The position numbers were made by a program, and so were the translations under genes. 8,330 nt of DNA, taken from JASFRI01 sp050115015 (GTDB lineage Bacteria; Acidobacteriota; Polarisedimenticolia; CBDVAL01). Position 1 is the stretch's first letter. Each line of letters begins with the position of its first letter. Below the pieces are notes generated by a model. It was not told the origin of the DNA. It did no database searches and saw only the letters and a list, made by a program, of their open reading frames with translations. The stretch lies in the NCBI GenBank assembly GCA_050115015.1, contig JASFRI010000181.1, forward strand, positions 1 to 8,330, in the 5' to 3' direction. Positions 1 to 5,616 of this stretch are shown here, piece after piece.

Positions 1-75
1 ACCGCCACGGCGGCGGTCGAGGAAGTGGTGGCCCGGATCCTGGAGCAGGTCCTCCCGGCGAGCCCGGGAGGCTGA
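1..75 (+). CDS. C-terminal end of an unidentified protein (5' truncated by the window)
   Basis: Frame 1 is open from the first base to a TGA at 73-75 and encodes 24 residues ending in EQVLPASPGG. The stretch AAVEEVVARILEQVL looks like a final amphipathic helix. This is too little to assign a family. The reading frame and codon choice (G/C at nearly all third positions) fit a real gene. It converges on the PerR-like gene, whose stop is 10 bases further on. An 8-bp inverted repeat covers its last codons. Confidence 0.5.
   Translation, partial: TATAAVEEVVARILEQVLPASPGG
51..71. terminator. Inverted repeat between convergent genes, possible bidirectional terminator
   Basis: CCTCCCGG at 51-58 and CCGGGAGG at 64-71 are perfect reverse complements around a 5-base loop. 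The hairpin lies at the 3' end of the truncated plus-strand gene and about 14 bases past the stop of the minus-strand operon, so it could end both transcripts. Neither side has a T-run, so it is not a textbook intrinsic terminator. Confidence 0.35.
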
Positions 76-84
76 GAACATCCC

Positions 85-534
85 TCACCCGCCTCCGGTG
101 CAGCGCTCGCACAGGCCCCGGACTTGCACGGAGTAGTCCCGGGCCCGGAAGCCCGCCGGCCGCGTGTCCGGAAGGGGGATGCGGTCCAGGGTCGGGTCCT
201 CGAGGTCGAGGATGGCACCGCACCGGTCGCAGATCAGGTGGTGGTGCCGCCGCACGGTCGGGTCGAACCGCGTGGCGGAGCCGGGATGGCTGACCCGCGC
301 GGCGAGTCCGAGCTCCACCAGGGCGTCGAGGGACCGGTACACCGTCGCACGCGAGATCTGCGGAAGGTCGTGGACGACGACCTCGTACAGGGCGTCCGCC
401 GTCGGGTGGTCATCCCGATCCAGCAGCGCCTGCAGCACCGCCCGCCTCTGGTTCGTCAGGGGCACCCCGCGTTCCTGGCAGACCCGTCGTGCCTCTGCCA
501 GGCGCGATTCACGGTCAGCGGTCGAAAGGCTCAC
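85..534 (-). CDS. perR: Fur-family metalloregulator, PerR type (peroxide-sensing repressor)
   Basis: The 149-residue product has the usual Fur-family length and layout. A winged-helix DNA-binding domain comes first (recognition helix around ISRATVYRSLDALVELGL, residues 60-77). The dimerisation domain carries a structural Zn site of four cysteines, C102-x2-C105 and C142-x2-C145. Aligned by eye to Bacillus PerR, all five regulatory-metal ligands are present: H43 (HPTAD), D91 (RFDP), H97, H99 and D110. The Asp at D91, where Fur proteins usually have Glu, is characteristic of PerR, which senses H2O2 by metal-catalysed histidine oxidation. The start is a GTG whose bases overlap the DUF3501 stop (GTGA), with GGAGG four bases upstream. 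It is last in the rubrerythrin operon, so it probably autoregulates the unit and represses it until peroxide appears. The exact metal or signal could differ; Fur-family membership is secure. Confidence 0.88.
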   Translation of the reverse strand: MSLSTADRESRLAEARRVCQERGVPLTNQRRAVLQALLDRDDHPTADALYEVVVHDLPQISRATVYRSLDALVELGLAARVSHPGSATRFDPTVRRHHHLICDRCGAILDLEDPTLDRIPLPDTRPAGFRARDYSVQVRGLCERCTGGG

Positions 535-1097
535 CGATCCTCCGGATTCTCCAGGTCCTCCTGGAGGGCGTGCCGCTGGTCGTCACGGAGGTCGGTCTCC
601 AGGCGGAGGTCGGGGAGATCTACCCCGACCGCCACCGGGACCCTGCCGCCCACCGGGAACTTCAGGTACTGGACGGACGACAGCCGATCCCCGCTTCGCT
701 GCCGCTCGTCCAGCGTCGGCCGGACCTGCTCCCCATCCGCCGTCCTGAGGTAGACGTGCTCGGGGAGATCCCGCCAGCGGCGCAACAGATCCGCCCGCGC
801 CGCGGCGTCCTCGATCTCGATCAGGAGCGTGCAGCCCAGTTCCCCGGGACCGCCCAGCAGCTCGTTGTAGGTGTCGATCTCGTGCTGGATGTCGGCCTCC
901 CGGACGATCTGCTCGGCCCGCATCATCTCCTGGATCTGGTAGCGGACGGTGAGGGTGTTCTCGAACAGCAGCGTCACGTGCTCCCCGAGGTGTATCCGCC
1001 GGGGCTTCTTGGCCTCCATCACCTCCGACCGGAAGCGGTCACGCTGTTCCGAGTAGGTGACGTGATCCAGGATCTCGTCCCGGGAGACCGGTCTCAT
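531..1097 (-). CDS. DUF3501 family protein
   Basis: The 188-residue product matches my recollection of DUF3501, a family of unknown function often found beside rubrerythrin and CCG-type Fe-S genes. Family-like blocks are RRIHLGEHVTLLFENTLTVR (33-52), QIQEMMRAEQI (54-64), EIDTYNELL (73-81), LLIEIED (91-97) and VQYLKFPV (142-149). It is soluble, charged and without signal peptide or membrane segments. Its only cysteine is C89, so it is unlikely to hold an Fe-S cluster by itself. The ATG overlaps the TGA of the Fe-S gene by 4 bp and has GGAGG seven bases upstream, which excludes the longer in-frame extension to 1250. Its own stop overlaps the start of the PerR-like gene. This tight coupling suggests a fixed stoichiometry with the Fe-S protein, as partner or maturation factor; that is inference. 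Confidence 0.85.
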   Translation of the reverse strand: MRPVSRDEILDHVTYSEQRDRFRSEVMEAKKPRRIHLGEHVTLLFENTLTVRYQIQEMMRAEQIVREADIQHEIDTYNELLGGPGELGCTLLIEIEDAAARADLLRRWRDLPEHVYLRTADGEQVRPTLDERQRSGDRLSSVQYLKFPVGGRVPVAVGVDLPDLRLETDLRDDQRHALQEDLENPEDR

Positions 1098-2470
1098 GGC
1101 GCTTCCTCCCCCTCCGCCTTCGATGGCCCCACCTTCGTCGGAAAGCCGTCCGCACGGTAGGCGCGCGCCAGAACCGACATCGGGTGCAAGGGCGTGACCC
1201 CGGCGTGCTGGCGGAACTGCAGCGCCGCCAGGGGACAGTCCGTCGCCCACACCGCGGCGCCGGCCCCCTTCATGCCCTCGAACGCCTTCTGGCCGATCCG
1301 CGCGGAGGGCTCGAAGCCCTCCACGGTCATGGCGTACGTGCCGTCATGCCCGCAGCACTCCATCACCATGGCCGGCTTGACGCCCGGGATCTTCCGGAGG
1401 AGGTCCCGCCCCTTGAAGCCGACGCCCTGCGCCCGGAGGTGGCAGGGGGCGTGATACGCGACCGGCGTGCCGGGCGTGCTGCGAAACGCGGTGTTGAAGC
1501 GGGGCTCGTCACGGAGCGACCACAGGTACTCCCCCGCATCCATCACCGCCTCGGCGACCTTCCGGGCCGCCGGACGATCGGCCTCGGCGACGAGGTTCGG
1601 GTGCTCGCGGCGCATCATCATGGAACAGGTGGGGTTGATCGCCACCACCTTGGCCCCCTGCTCCACGAAGGGCAGGAGGATGCGCAGGTTCGCCCGGGCC
1701 TGCCGGCGCAAGCCCTCAAGGTCCCCCCGCTCCCAGGCAGGCATGCCGCAGCACTGCAGCCCTTGCACACAGGCGACCTGGACCTGGTTGCGCTCGAGCA
1801 CCTCGACCGTGTCCCGCCCGATCTGGGGCTCGTTGTTCTGGACGAAGCACGTCTGGAACAACACGGCCTCGGCGCCGGGCTGCTCGGAGATCCGCCCGGT
1901 GCGGCGGGCCCAGCTCTCGAAGGTGGAGGAGGCGAACTCCGGCAGCAGCTTCTTCCGGTGGATGCCGAGGGCCTTCTCCATCAGCCAGCGGTGCAGCCGG
2001 TTCCGGTTTCCCAGGTTCGCCAGCCCCAAGCTCGCGCGGGCGGCGCGGGCGGCGGCATCGGGGTTCGCGAGCAGCCGGTCCCGTAGGGCACCGCCTCGCC
2101 GCCGCAACCGCTGCGCCTTGTAGCGGTGCACGAGCGCCGGGAAATCCAGCTGGAACTCGTGGCCGTCACGGGGCGTGTAGGGGCACTGCACCTCGCAGAG
2201 CTTGCACTGGAAGCACTCGTCCATGACGTGGGAGATCTCGGTGTCGGTGATCCGCCGCACATCGCCGTCGTGTCGCTCGTCCAGGGCGGAGAAGAGCGAG
2301 GGGAACGAATCGCAGAACTTGAAGCACATCCTGCACCCGTGACACACCTCGAAGACACGCCGGATCTCCTTCTCCAGGGCTGCGGGGTCCCAGTACCTCG
2401 GCTCCTCCGGGTCGTAGGACAGCCCATCCGTCGGCTTGTAGGCGATCGGTCCGTCCTCGTTCACGGCCAT
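1094..2470 (-). CDS. Fe-S oxidoreductase with two [4Fe-4S] motifs and two CCG domains (GlpC/HdrD/GlcF-like)
   Basis: The 458-residue protein begins with a ferredoxin-like domain holding two cluster motifs: C43-x2-C46-x2-C49-x3-C53 and C86-x2-C89-x2-C92-x3-C96. Two cysteine-rich CCG domains follow. The first has C208, C240-C241-G and C282; the second has C343, C372-C373-G and C412. This is the layout of GlpC, GlcF and heterodisulfide reductase HdrD, which carry electrons from a flavoprotein or to a disulfide or quinone. No membrane segment is visible, so it is probably cytoplasmic or peripheral. No flavin subunit gene lies nearby; its neighbours are a rubrerythrin upstream (64 bp) and DUF3501 downstream (4-bp overlap). 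A dedicated electron-transfer role for the rubrerythrin is therefore a reasonable inference. The start is the ATG at 2470 with GGGGAG six bases upstream. The frame stays open to 3022, but that extension lies over rubrerythrin in another frame and looks non-natural. Confidence 0.88.
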   Translation of the reverse strand: MAVNEDGPIAYKPTDGLSYDPEEPRYWDPAALEKEIRRVFEVCHGCRMCFKFCDSFPSLFSALDERHDGDVRRITDTEISHVMDECFQCKLCEVQCPYTPRDGHEFQLDFPALVHRYKAQRLRRRGGALRDRLLANPDAAARAARASLGLANLGNRNRLHRWLMEKALGIHRKKLLPEFASSTFESWARRTGRISEQPGAEAVLFQTCFVQNNEPQIGRDTVEVLERNQVQVACVQGLQCCGMPAWERGDLEGLRRQARANLRILLPFVEQGAKVVAINPTCSMMMRREHPNLVAEADRPAARKVAEAVMDAGEYLWSLRDEPRFNTAFRSTPGTPVAYHAPCHLRAQGVGFKGRDLLRKIPGVKPAMVMECCGHDGTYAMTVEGFEPSARIGQKAFEGMKGAGAAVWATDCPLAALQFRQHAGVTPLHPMSVLARAYRADGFPTKVGPSKAEGEEAP

Positions 2471-2493
2471 GTTCGTCTCCCCGTGCCGCGCGC

Positions 2494-2515
2494 CCGGGCG
2501 GCCTGCGCCGCCCGG
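2494..2515 (-). other. Strong intercistronic RNA hairpin between the rubrerythrin and Fe-S genes
   Basis: CCGGGCGGC (2494-2502) and GCCGCCCGG (2507-2515) form a perfect 9-bp GC stem with a four-base loop. Three more pairs are possible beyond one bulged base. It lies in the 64-bp gap between the rubrerythrin stop and the Fe-S gene start and has no U-tract. In the operon mRNA it could protect the rubrerythrin message from 3' decay or partly attenuate downstream transcription. Confidence 0.4.
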
Positions 2516-2534
2516 CGCACGGATCCAGCGGCGA

Positions 2535-2954
2535 TCAGTCGATGGAGTCGAGCAGCTTCTGGAAGCGGCCCGCGTGGGATTTCTCCGCCTTCGCGAGGGT
2601 CTCGAACCAGTCGGCGATCTCGTCGAAGCCCTCCTCCCGGGCGGCCTTCGCCATGCCGGGATACATGTCCGTGTACTCGTGGGTCTCGCCGTGAACGGCG
2701 GACTTGAGGTTGGTCTCCGTCTCGCCGAAGGGCAGGTCCGTCGCCGGGTCCCCGGCGGTCTTGAGGTAATCCAGGTGTCCGTGGGCGTGACCGGTCTCAC
2801 CGTCGGCGGTGTCGCGGAAGTTCCCGGCGATCTCGGGGTAACCCTCGACATCGGCGATCTTCGCGAAGTAGAGGTAGCGCCGGTTCGCCATCGACTCCCC
2901 GGCAAAGGCGTCCTTGAGGTTCTGGTGCGTCTTGGTGCCCTGCAGCTTCGCCAT
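2535..2954 (-). CDS. Rubrerythrin-like ferritin-fold diiron peroxidase lacking the rubredoxin domain
   Basis: The 139-residue product contains only the four-helix diiron domain. Full-length rubrerythrins of about 190 residues add a C-terminal rubredoxin domain with CxxC pairs; this protein has no cysteine at all. Candidate diiron ligands come in the expected order: E20 (helix 1), E53-x2-H56 (helix 2), E90 and E93 (helix 3) and E124-x2-H127 (helix 4). Rubrerythrins reduce H2O2 to water in the cytoplasm using electrons from rubredoxin or similar donors, so this version needs an external donor. The co-transcribed Fe-S protein is the obvious candidate, by inference. The ATG at 2954 follows AGGAGG by seven bases. 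It is the first gene after the AT-rich promoter region and is separated from the Fe-S gene by a strong hairpin. Rubrerythrin-family membership is secure; the electron donor is not known. Confidence 0.9.
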   Translation of the reverse strand: MAKLQGTKTHQNLKDAFAGESMANRRYLYFAKIADVEGYPEIAGNFRDTADGETGHAHGHLDYLKTAGDPATDLPFGETETNLKSAVHGETHEYTDMYPGMAKAAREEGFDEIADWFETLAKAEKSHAGRFQKLLDSID

Positions 2955-2984
2955 CGGTCTTCCTCCTGTGCGTGGCTGGTTCCC

Positions 2985-3016
2985 GGCCGCCGACCGGGGC
3001 ATCCGGGGCGGCGGCC
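2985..3016 (-). other. Hairpin in the 5' leader of the rubrerythrin operon
   Basis: GGCCGCCG (2985-2992) and CGGCGGCC (3009-3016) are perfect reverse complements with a 16-base loop that itself contains two CCGG units. If the promoter at 3029-3057 is right, transcription begins near 3022 and this stem sits almost at the 5' end of the mRNA. That is a position typical of mRNA-stabilising or regulatory stem-loops. It matches no riboswitch class that I recognise. Confidence 0.35.
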
Positions 3017-3023
3017 CGACAAG

Positions 3024-3057
3024 TTGAAACTTTATATCAATCGATTCTTGATTTCAA
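3024..3057. promoter_or_regulatory. Candidate operator: clustered TTGA/TCAA half-sites in an AT-rich island
   Basis: In an otherwise GC-rich window, bases 3022-3060 are mostly A/T. Alternating half-sites occur: TTGA 3024-3027, TCAA 3037-3040, TTGA 3048-3051 and TCAA 3054-3057. They create several overlapping dyads: TTGAAA/TTTCAA at the outer edges, ATCAA-N7-TTGAT at 3036-3052, and TTGA-TT-TCAA at 3048-3057. The array covers the predicted -35 and -10, as a repressor site would. The PerR-like product of the last operon gene is the natural candidate ligand, although the sequence is not the classical TTATAATNATTATAA PerR box. Confidence 0.45.
3029..3057 (-). promoter_or_regulatory. Sigma70-like promoter of the rubrerythrin operon
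   Basis: On the minus strand, TTGAAA (3057-3052) matches the -35 consensus at 5 of 6 positions. It is followed after 17 bp by TAAAGT (3034-3029), 4 of 6 to the -10. A better -10 by sequence, TATAAA (3036-3031), has a shorter 15-bp spacer. Either gives a start near 3022-3024 and a leader of about 68 bases before the rubrerythrin ATG. The upstream PLP-enzyme gene ends only 18 bp before the -35, with no terminator visible, so readthrough is also possible. Confidence 0.5.
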
Positions 3058-3075
3058 ACAGATTTCCACTTGCCC

Positions 3076-4314
3076 TCAGGGCCTCCCCGCCGGCACCAGC
3101 CCGAGGATCTCGAGCGCGTCCCGGAGCTGTCCCCAGCGCTGCTCCAGCGAGCCGGTGATCCCGACGGACATGCGCACCAGCCCGGGGGAGATGCCGGCGC
3201 GCTTCTGCTCGGCGGCGGACAGCTCGCTGGAGGTCGTGCTGCCGGAGCACGACATCAGCGTCTCGAAATAGCCGAGGCTGACCGCCATGAACCCGAACCG
3301 GTCCTTGTTCTGCAGGATCTCCATGAACTGGTTCGCCCGCCGGACGTCTCCGAGGTCTAGGCAGAGGATGCCCCCGAACCCGTAGTCCGGGTTGGCCAGC
3401 CGCTTCAGGACCGCGTGATCCGGATGCTCCGGCAGGCCCGGATAGACGACCGGCACCCCCAGCTCCTGCAGCCGGGTCGCGAAGGCCAGCGCACGGCGGC
3501 CGTGCTCCGCCATCCGCAGGCCGAGGTGCGGCAGGCGCATGCTGATGCCGAATGCGACCGTGGGGTCCATCGTGGGCCCGAGGAGCATCAGGGAGCCCGT
3601 GTGCAGGTCCATGAGCTGCGTCAGGAACTCCGTGGAGCCGCAGATCGCCCCGGCGATGTGGTCCGAGGCTCCGTTGATGAACTTCGTCAGGCTGTGGACC
3701 ACGACGTCCGCGCCGTGGAGCGCCGGCGACACGACGAGGGGCGCGAAAGTGTTGTCGACCACCAGCCGGGCCCCGCGCCCGTGGGCCAGCGCCGAGAGGC
3801 GAGGGAGGTCGCCGACCCGCAGCGTCGGATTCGTCATGGACTCCACGTACAGCAGCTTCGTCTGCGGGGTGAACGCCGCCTCCACCGCCTCAAGGTCGGT
3901 GGTGTCGACGAATGTGGTCGAGATCCCCGCCCGCGCCGGGAGATAGTCCTTGAACAGCGCGAAGGTGCCGCCGTAGACCGCTGCGCTCGAAACGACGTGA
4001 TCGCCATGGCCGGCGATCTGCAGGATCGTGCTGGAGATGGCCGCCATGCCGCTCGCGGTGGCATACCCGGCCTCGGTGCCCTCCAGGGCGGCCATTTGCC
4101 TGCCGAGGACATAGACGGTCGGGTTGAAGTGGCGTCCGTACAGGAAGCAGCCTCCCGACTCGGGTCCCCGTCGTCCCTGGAAGATCTCGGGCATCGTGTC
4201 GGCATCCAACACCGTGAAGGTGGTGCTCGACTCGACGGACATGTTCACGCCACCATGCTCACCGAACTCGTGCCGCATGGCGGCCAGCGACTCCACCGGA
4301 TCGAATCTCCTCAT
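3076..4314 (-). CDS. Cys/Met-metabolism PLP-dependent enzyme (cystathionine gamma-synthase / gamma-lyase family)
   Basis: The 412-residue product is the usual length for fold-type I trans-sulfuration enzymes, which act at the gamma or beta carbon of homoserine esters, cystathionine, methionine or cysteine. Landmarks are YGR (59-61) at the PLP phosphate site, the cofactor-stacking tyrosine Y114 in VYGGTFAL, D187 in VVDNTF contacting the pyridine nitrogen, the Schiff-base lysine K211 in HSLTKFING, and R381 in VRMSVG, which should bind the substrate carboxylate. At the position of the reactive Cys116 of methionine gamma-lyase this protein has glycine, so a synthase, sulfhydrylase or cystathionine lyase role is more likely. 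Exact substrate cannot be read from sequence. The chosen ATG (4314) lies behind a G-rich Shine-Dalgarno (AGGGGGAGG); M13 is an alternative start. It is upstream of the rubrerythrin operon on the same strand and divergent from the HD-GYP gene. Confidence 0.87.
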   Translation of the reverse strand: MRRFDPVESLAAMRHEFGEHGGVNMSVESSTTFTVLDADTMPEIFQGRRGPESGGCFLYGRHFNPTVYVLGRQMAALEGTEAGYATASGMAAISSTILQIAGHGDHVVSSAAVYGGTFALFKDYLPARAGISTTFVDTTDLEAVEAAFTPQTKLLYVESMTNPTLRVGDLPRLSALAHGRGARLVVDNTFAPLVVSPALHGADVVVHSLTKFINGASDHIAGAICGSTEFLTQLMDLHTGSLMLLGPTMDPTVAFGISMRLPHLGLRMAEHGRRALAFATRLQELGVPVVYPGLPEHPDHAVLKRLANPDYGFGGILCLDLGDVRRANQFMEILQNKDRFGFMAVSLGYFETLMSCSGSTTSSELSAAEQKRAGISPGLVRMSVGITGSLEQRWGQLRDALEILGLVPAGRP

Positions 4315-4344
4315 GCGCCTCCCCCTGCCGGGTGTTCGTGTTCT

Positions 4345-4367
4345 CTGGCGGATCCTGCCGCCAGGAT
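4345..4367 (-). promoter_or_regulatory. Overlapping inverted repeats upstream of the PLP-enzyme gene
   Basis: Two perfect inverted repeats share bases. One is CTGGCGG (4345-4351) with CCGCCAG (4358-4364) around 6 bases; the other is ATCCT (4352-4356) with AGGAT (4363-4367), also around 6 bases. As RNA hairpins they would exclude each other; as DNA they could be an operator. They lie about 30-50 bases upstream of the ATG. I recognise no known riboswitch, and the promoter of this gene is not clear. Confidence 0.3.
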
Positions 4368-4486
4368 ACTCCACCGGGGCGCGACGCGGCATCCCCGGCG
4401 AACTCTCATGCCCCGTCCTCGGGGAGCAGGCAAGGCGGCAGCGTGGCGAAGGGGCGGGAGGGAGTCGGAATCCGATCCGCCGGGGC

Positions 4487-4514
4487 GTGACAATCGGTCT
4501 CCGGAGACCATATT
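4487..4514 (+). promoter_or_regulatory. Promoter with a 14-bp palindrome in its spacer, upstream of the HD-GYP gene
   Basis: GTGACA (4487-4492) matches the -35 consensus at 5 of 6 positions. CATATT (4509-4514) matches the -10 at 4 of 6, with a 16-bp spacer. The perfect palindrome GGTCTCCGGAGACC (4496-4509) nearly fills that spacer, a typical place for a repressor or activator operator. Transcription would begin near 4521, giving a leader of about 17 bases before the ATG at 4538. The rest of the 223-bp divergent gap shows no other gene. Confidence 0.45.
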
Positions 4515-4537
4515 GCCTCACGGGGGCCGGGGGCGAC

Positions 4538-5590
4538 ATGGCCAGAATCCTGCTGGTTGCCGAGGAGCGGGCTCGCGCGCGCGAGGTGCGCGCACTGCTG
4601 CGGATGGACGATCACGACGTGGAGGTCGTGCGACGCCCCGGGACCTGGCGGTCCGGGGAGCAGGCCTTCCAGCCACACCTGATCGTGGCCGCCACCGAGG
4701 AGGCCGGCACCGTCGTGGACCACCGGGGACGGAGCAGTCGGGGGTTCCTGCCGCCGCTGCTGTTCGTCCACGAGGAGAGCGATCGTGTCGCCGGCCAGCA
4801 CGCCGAGGACCGGCTGATCGATTGGCTCTTCAGCCCGTTCGGGAGCGACGAACTGCTCGCGCGGGTGGATGCCCTGGCGGCGATCCACAGGGTGCTCCAC
4901 GGGGAGCCCGCGGACCCCCCGCCGCCGGAGCCGGGGCCCTTCGCGCGCCTCTGGCGCGGGAAGCGCGGGCCGTCCCGATCGGACCACCGCCCCGTCGTGC
5001 CGCGGATGCAGGTCCGGGACCGGCTGGCGGAGTGGACCGACCGCCGCGACAGCTTCGCCGAGGGCCATGGCGAGCGGGTGGGGCACCTGTGCGCCGGCCT
5101 GGTGGAGGCCATGGGGCTGGTCGGGGAGGAGGCCGACACCCTGCTGCGGGCGGCCGCGCTGCACGACATCGGCAAGGCGGCCCTCCCGGCGGAGCTCCTG
5201 CACCGCCGCGCCCCCCTGACGGACGAGCAGCGACGGAACATCCGGACGCATTCCCGTCGCGGCGCGGCGCTGGTCCGGCTCCTGGAGCCCAGCGAGCCTC
5301 TCGTCGACGCCGTCCTCTGCCACCACGAGAGGCTCGACGGTTCCGGCTACCTGGGTCGGAAGGGAGATCAGGTCTCGCGAGTGGCCCGCATCCTCGCGGT
5401 CGCCGAGTGCTTCGATGCCATGACCACGAGCCGCGTGGGGGACCGCCTGGACACGGAAGAGGCGCTGCGCTGGCTCGCGTCGCGGCGAGCCGAGTTCGAC
5501 GCCGATTGCGTCGCCGCGCTGGCGGACCGCCTGAAGCCCCGCCCGGACGTGATCCCCCTCTCCCCGATCGACCTGCCCCCGCTCCCCTGA
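4538..5590 (+). CDS. HD-GYP domain protein with a degenerate receiver-like N-terminus
   Basis: The 350-residue protein has two parts. Residues 1-120 follow the receiver-domain pattern (MARILLV start, LIVAAT strand, SPFGSDELLARVDAL end). However, the acidic pocket is partly lost (A8), the phospho-acceptor Asp is Ala (A52) and the conserved Lys of KPF is Ser (S99), so it cannot be phosphorylated in the usual way. A Pro-rich linker (125-134) follows. Residues 160-340 form an HD-GYP domain: HGERV (H177), H209-D210-IGK, H238, and H262-H263-E264 with DGSGY (267-271). HD-GYP proteins hydrolyse cyclic di-GMP in the cytoplasm. Departures here are GYL for GYP and AECFDAM for the usual ADxxDA (Asp to Glu at 290). 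Activity is therefore uncertain; it could be a phosphodiesterase, a related hydrolase or a binding protein. The ATG at 4538 has only a weak G-rich ribosome site. It converges on the NUDIX gene. Confidence 0.87.
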   Translation: MARILLVAEERARAREVRALLRMDDHDVEVVRRPGTWRSGEQAFQPHLIVAATEEAGTVVDHRGRSSRGFLPPLLFVHEESDRVAGQHAEDRLIDWLFSPFGSDELLARVDALAAIHRVLHGEPADPPPPEPGPFARLWRGKRGPSRSDHRPVVPRMQVRDRLAEWTDRRDSFAEGHGERVGHLCAGLVEAMGLVGEEADTLLRAAALHDIGKAALPAELLHRRAPLTDEQRRNIRTHSRRGAALVRLLEPSEPLVDAVLCHHERLDGSGYLGRKGDQVSRVARILAVAECFDAMTTSRVGDRLDTEEALRWLASRRAEFDADCVAALADRLKPRPDVIPLSPIDLPPLP

Positions 5591-5616
5591 AGCGGGCTGG
5601 CGAGGATCTCAGGGGA
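5583..5616. terminator. Symmetric inverted repeat carrying both convergent stop codons
   Basis: TCCCCTGA (5583-5590) and TCAGGGGA (5609-5616) are perfect 8-bp reverse complements separated by 18 bases. The TGA of the HD-GYP gene is the end of the left arm, and the NUDIX stop (TGA on the minus strand) begins the right arm. The stem could form in both transcripts and act as a bidirectional end signal. There is no T-run, so termination efficiency is unknown. Confidence 0.35.

Noticed and set aside
1098..1250. In-frame N-terminal extension of DUF3501
   Set aside because: The ATG at 1097 has GGAGG at ideal spacing and the common 4-bp overlap; the extension is low-complexity and lies inside the Fe-S gene.
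2471..3022. In-frame N-terminal extension of the Fe-S protein gene
   Set aside because: It overlaps the rubrerythrin gene in another frame, is Arg/Pro/Ser-rich without a domain, and a good ribosome site marks the ATG at 2470.
3031..3046. Classical PerR box (TTATAATNATTATAA)
   Set aside because: Only the first five bases agree when aligned; the second half does not match, so only a generic TTGA/TCAA operator is proposed.
4315..4400. SAM or other sulfur-related riboswitch before the PLP enzyme
   Set aside because: The inverted repeats are short and I could not match the conserved core of any known class.
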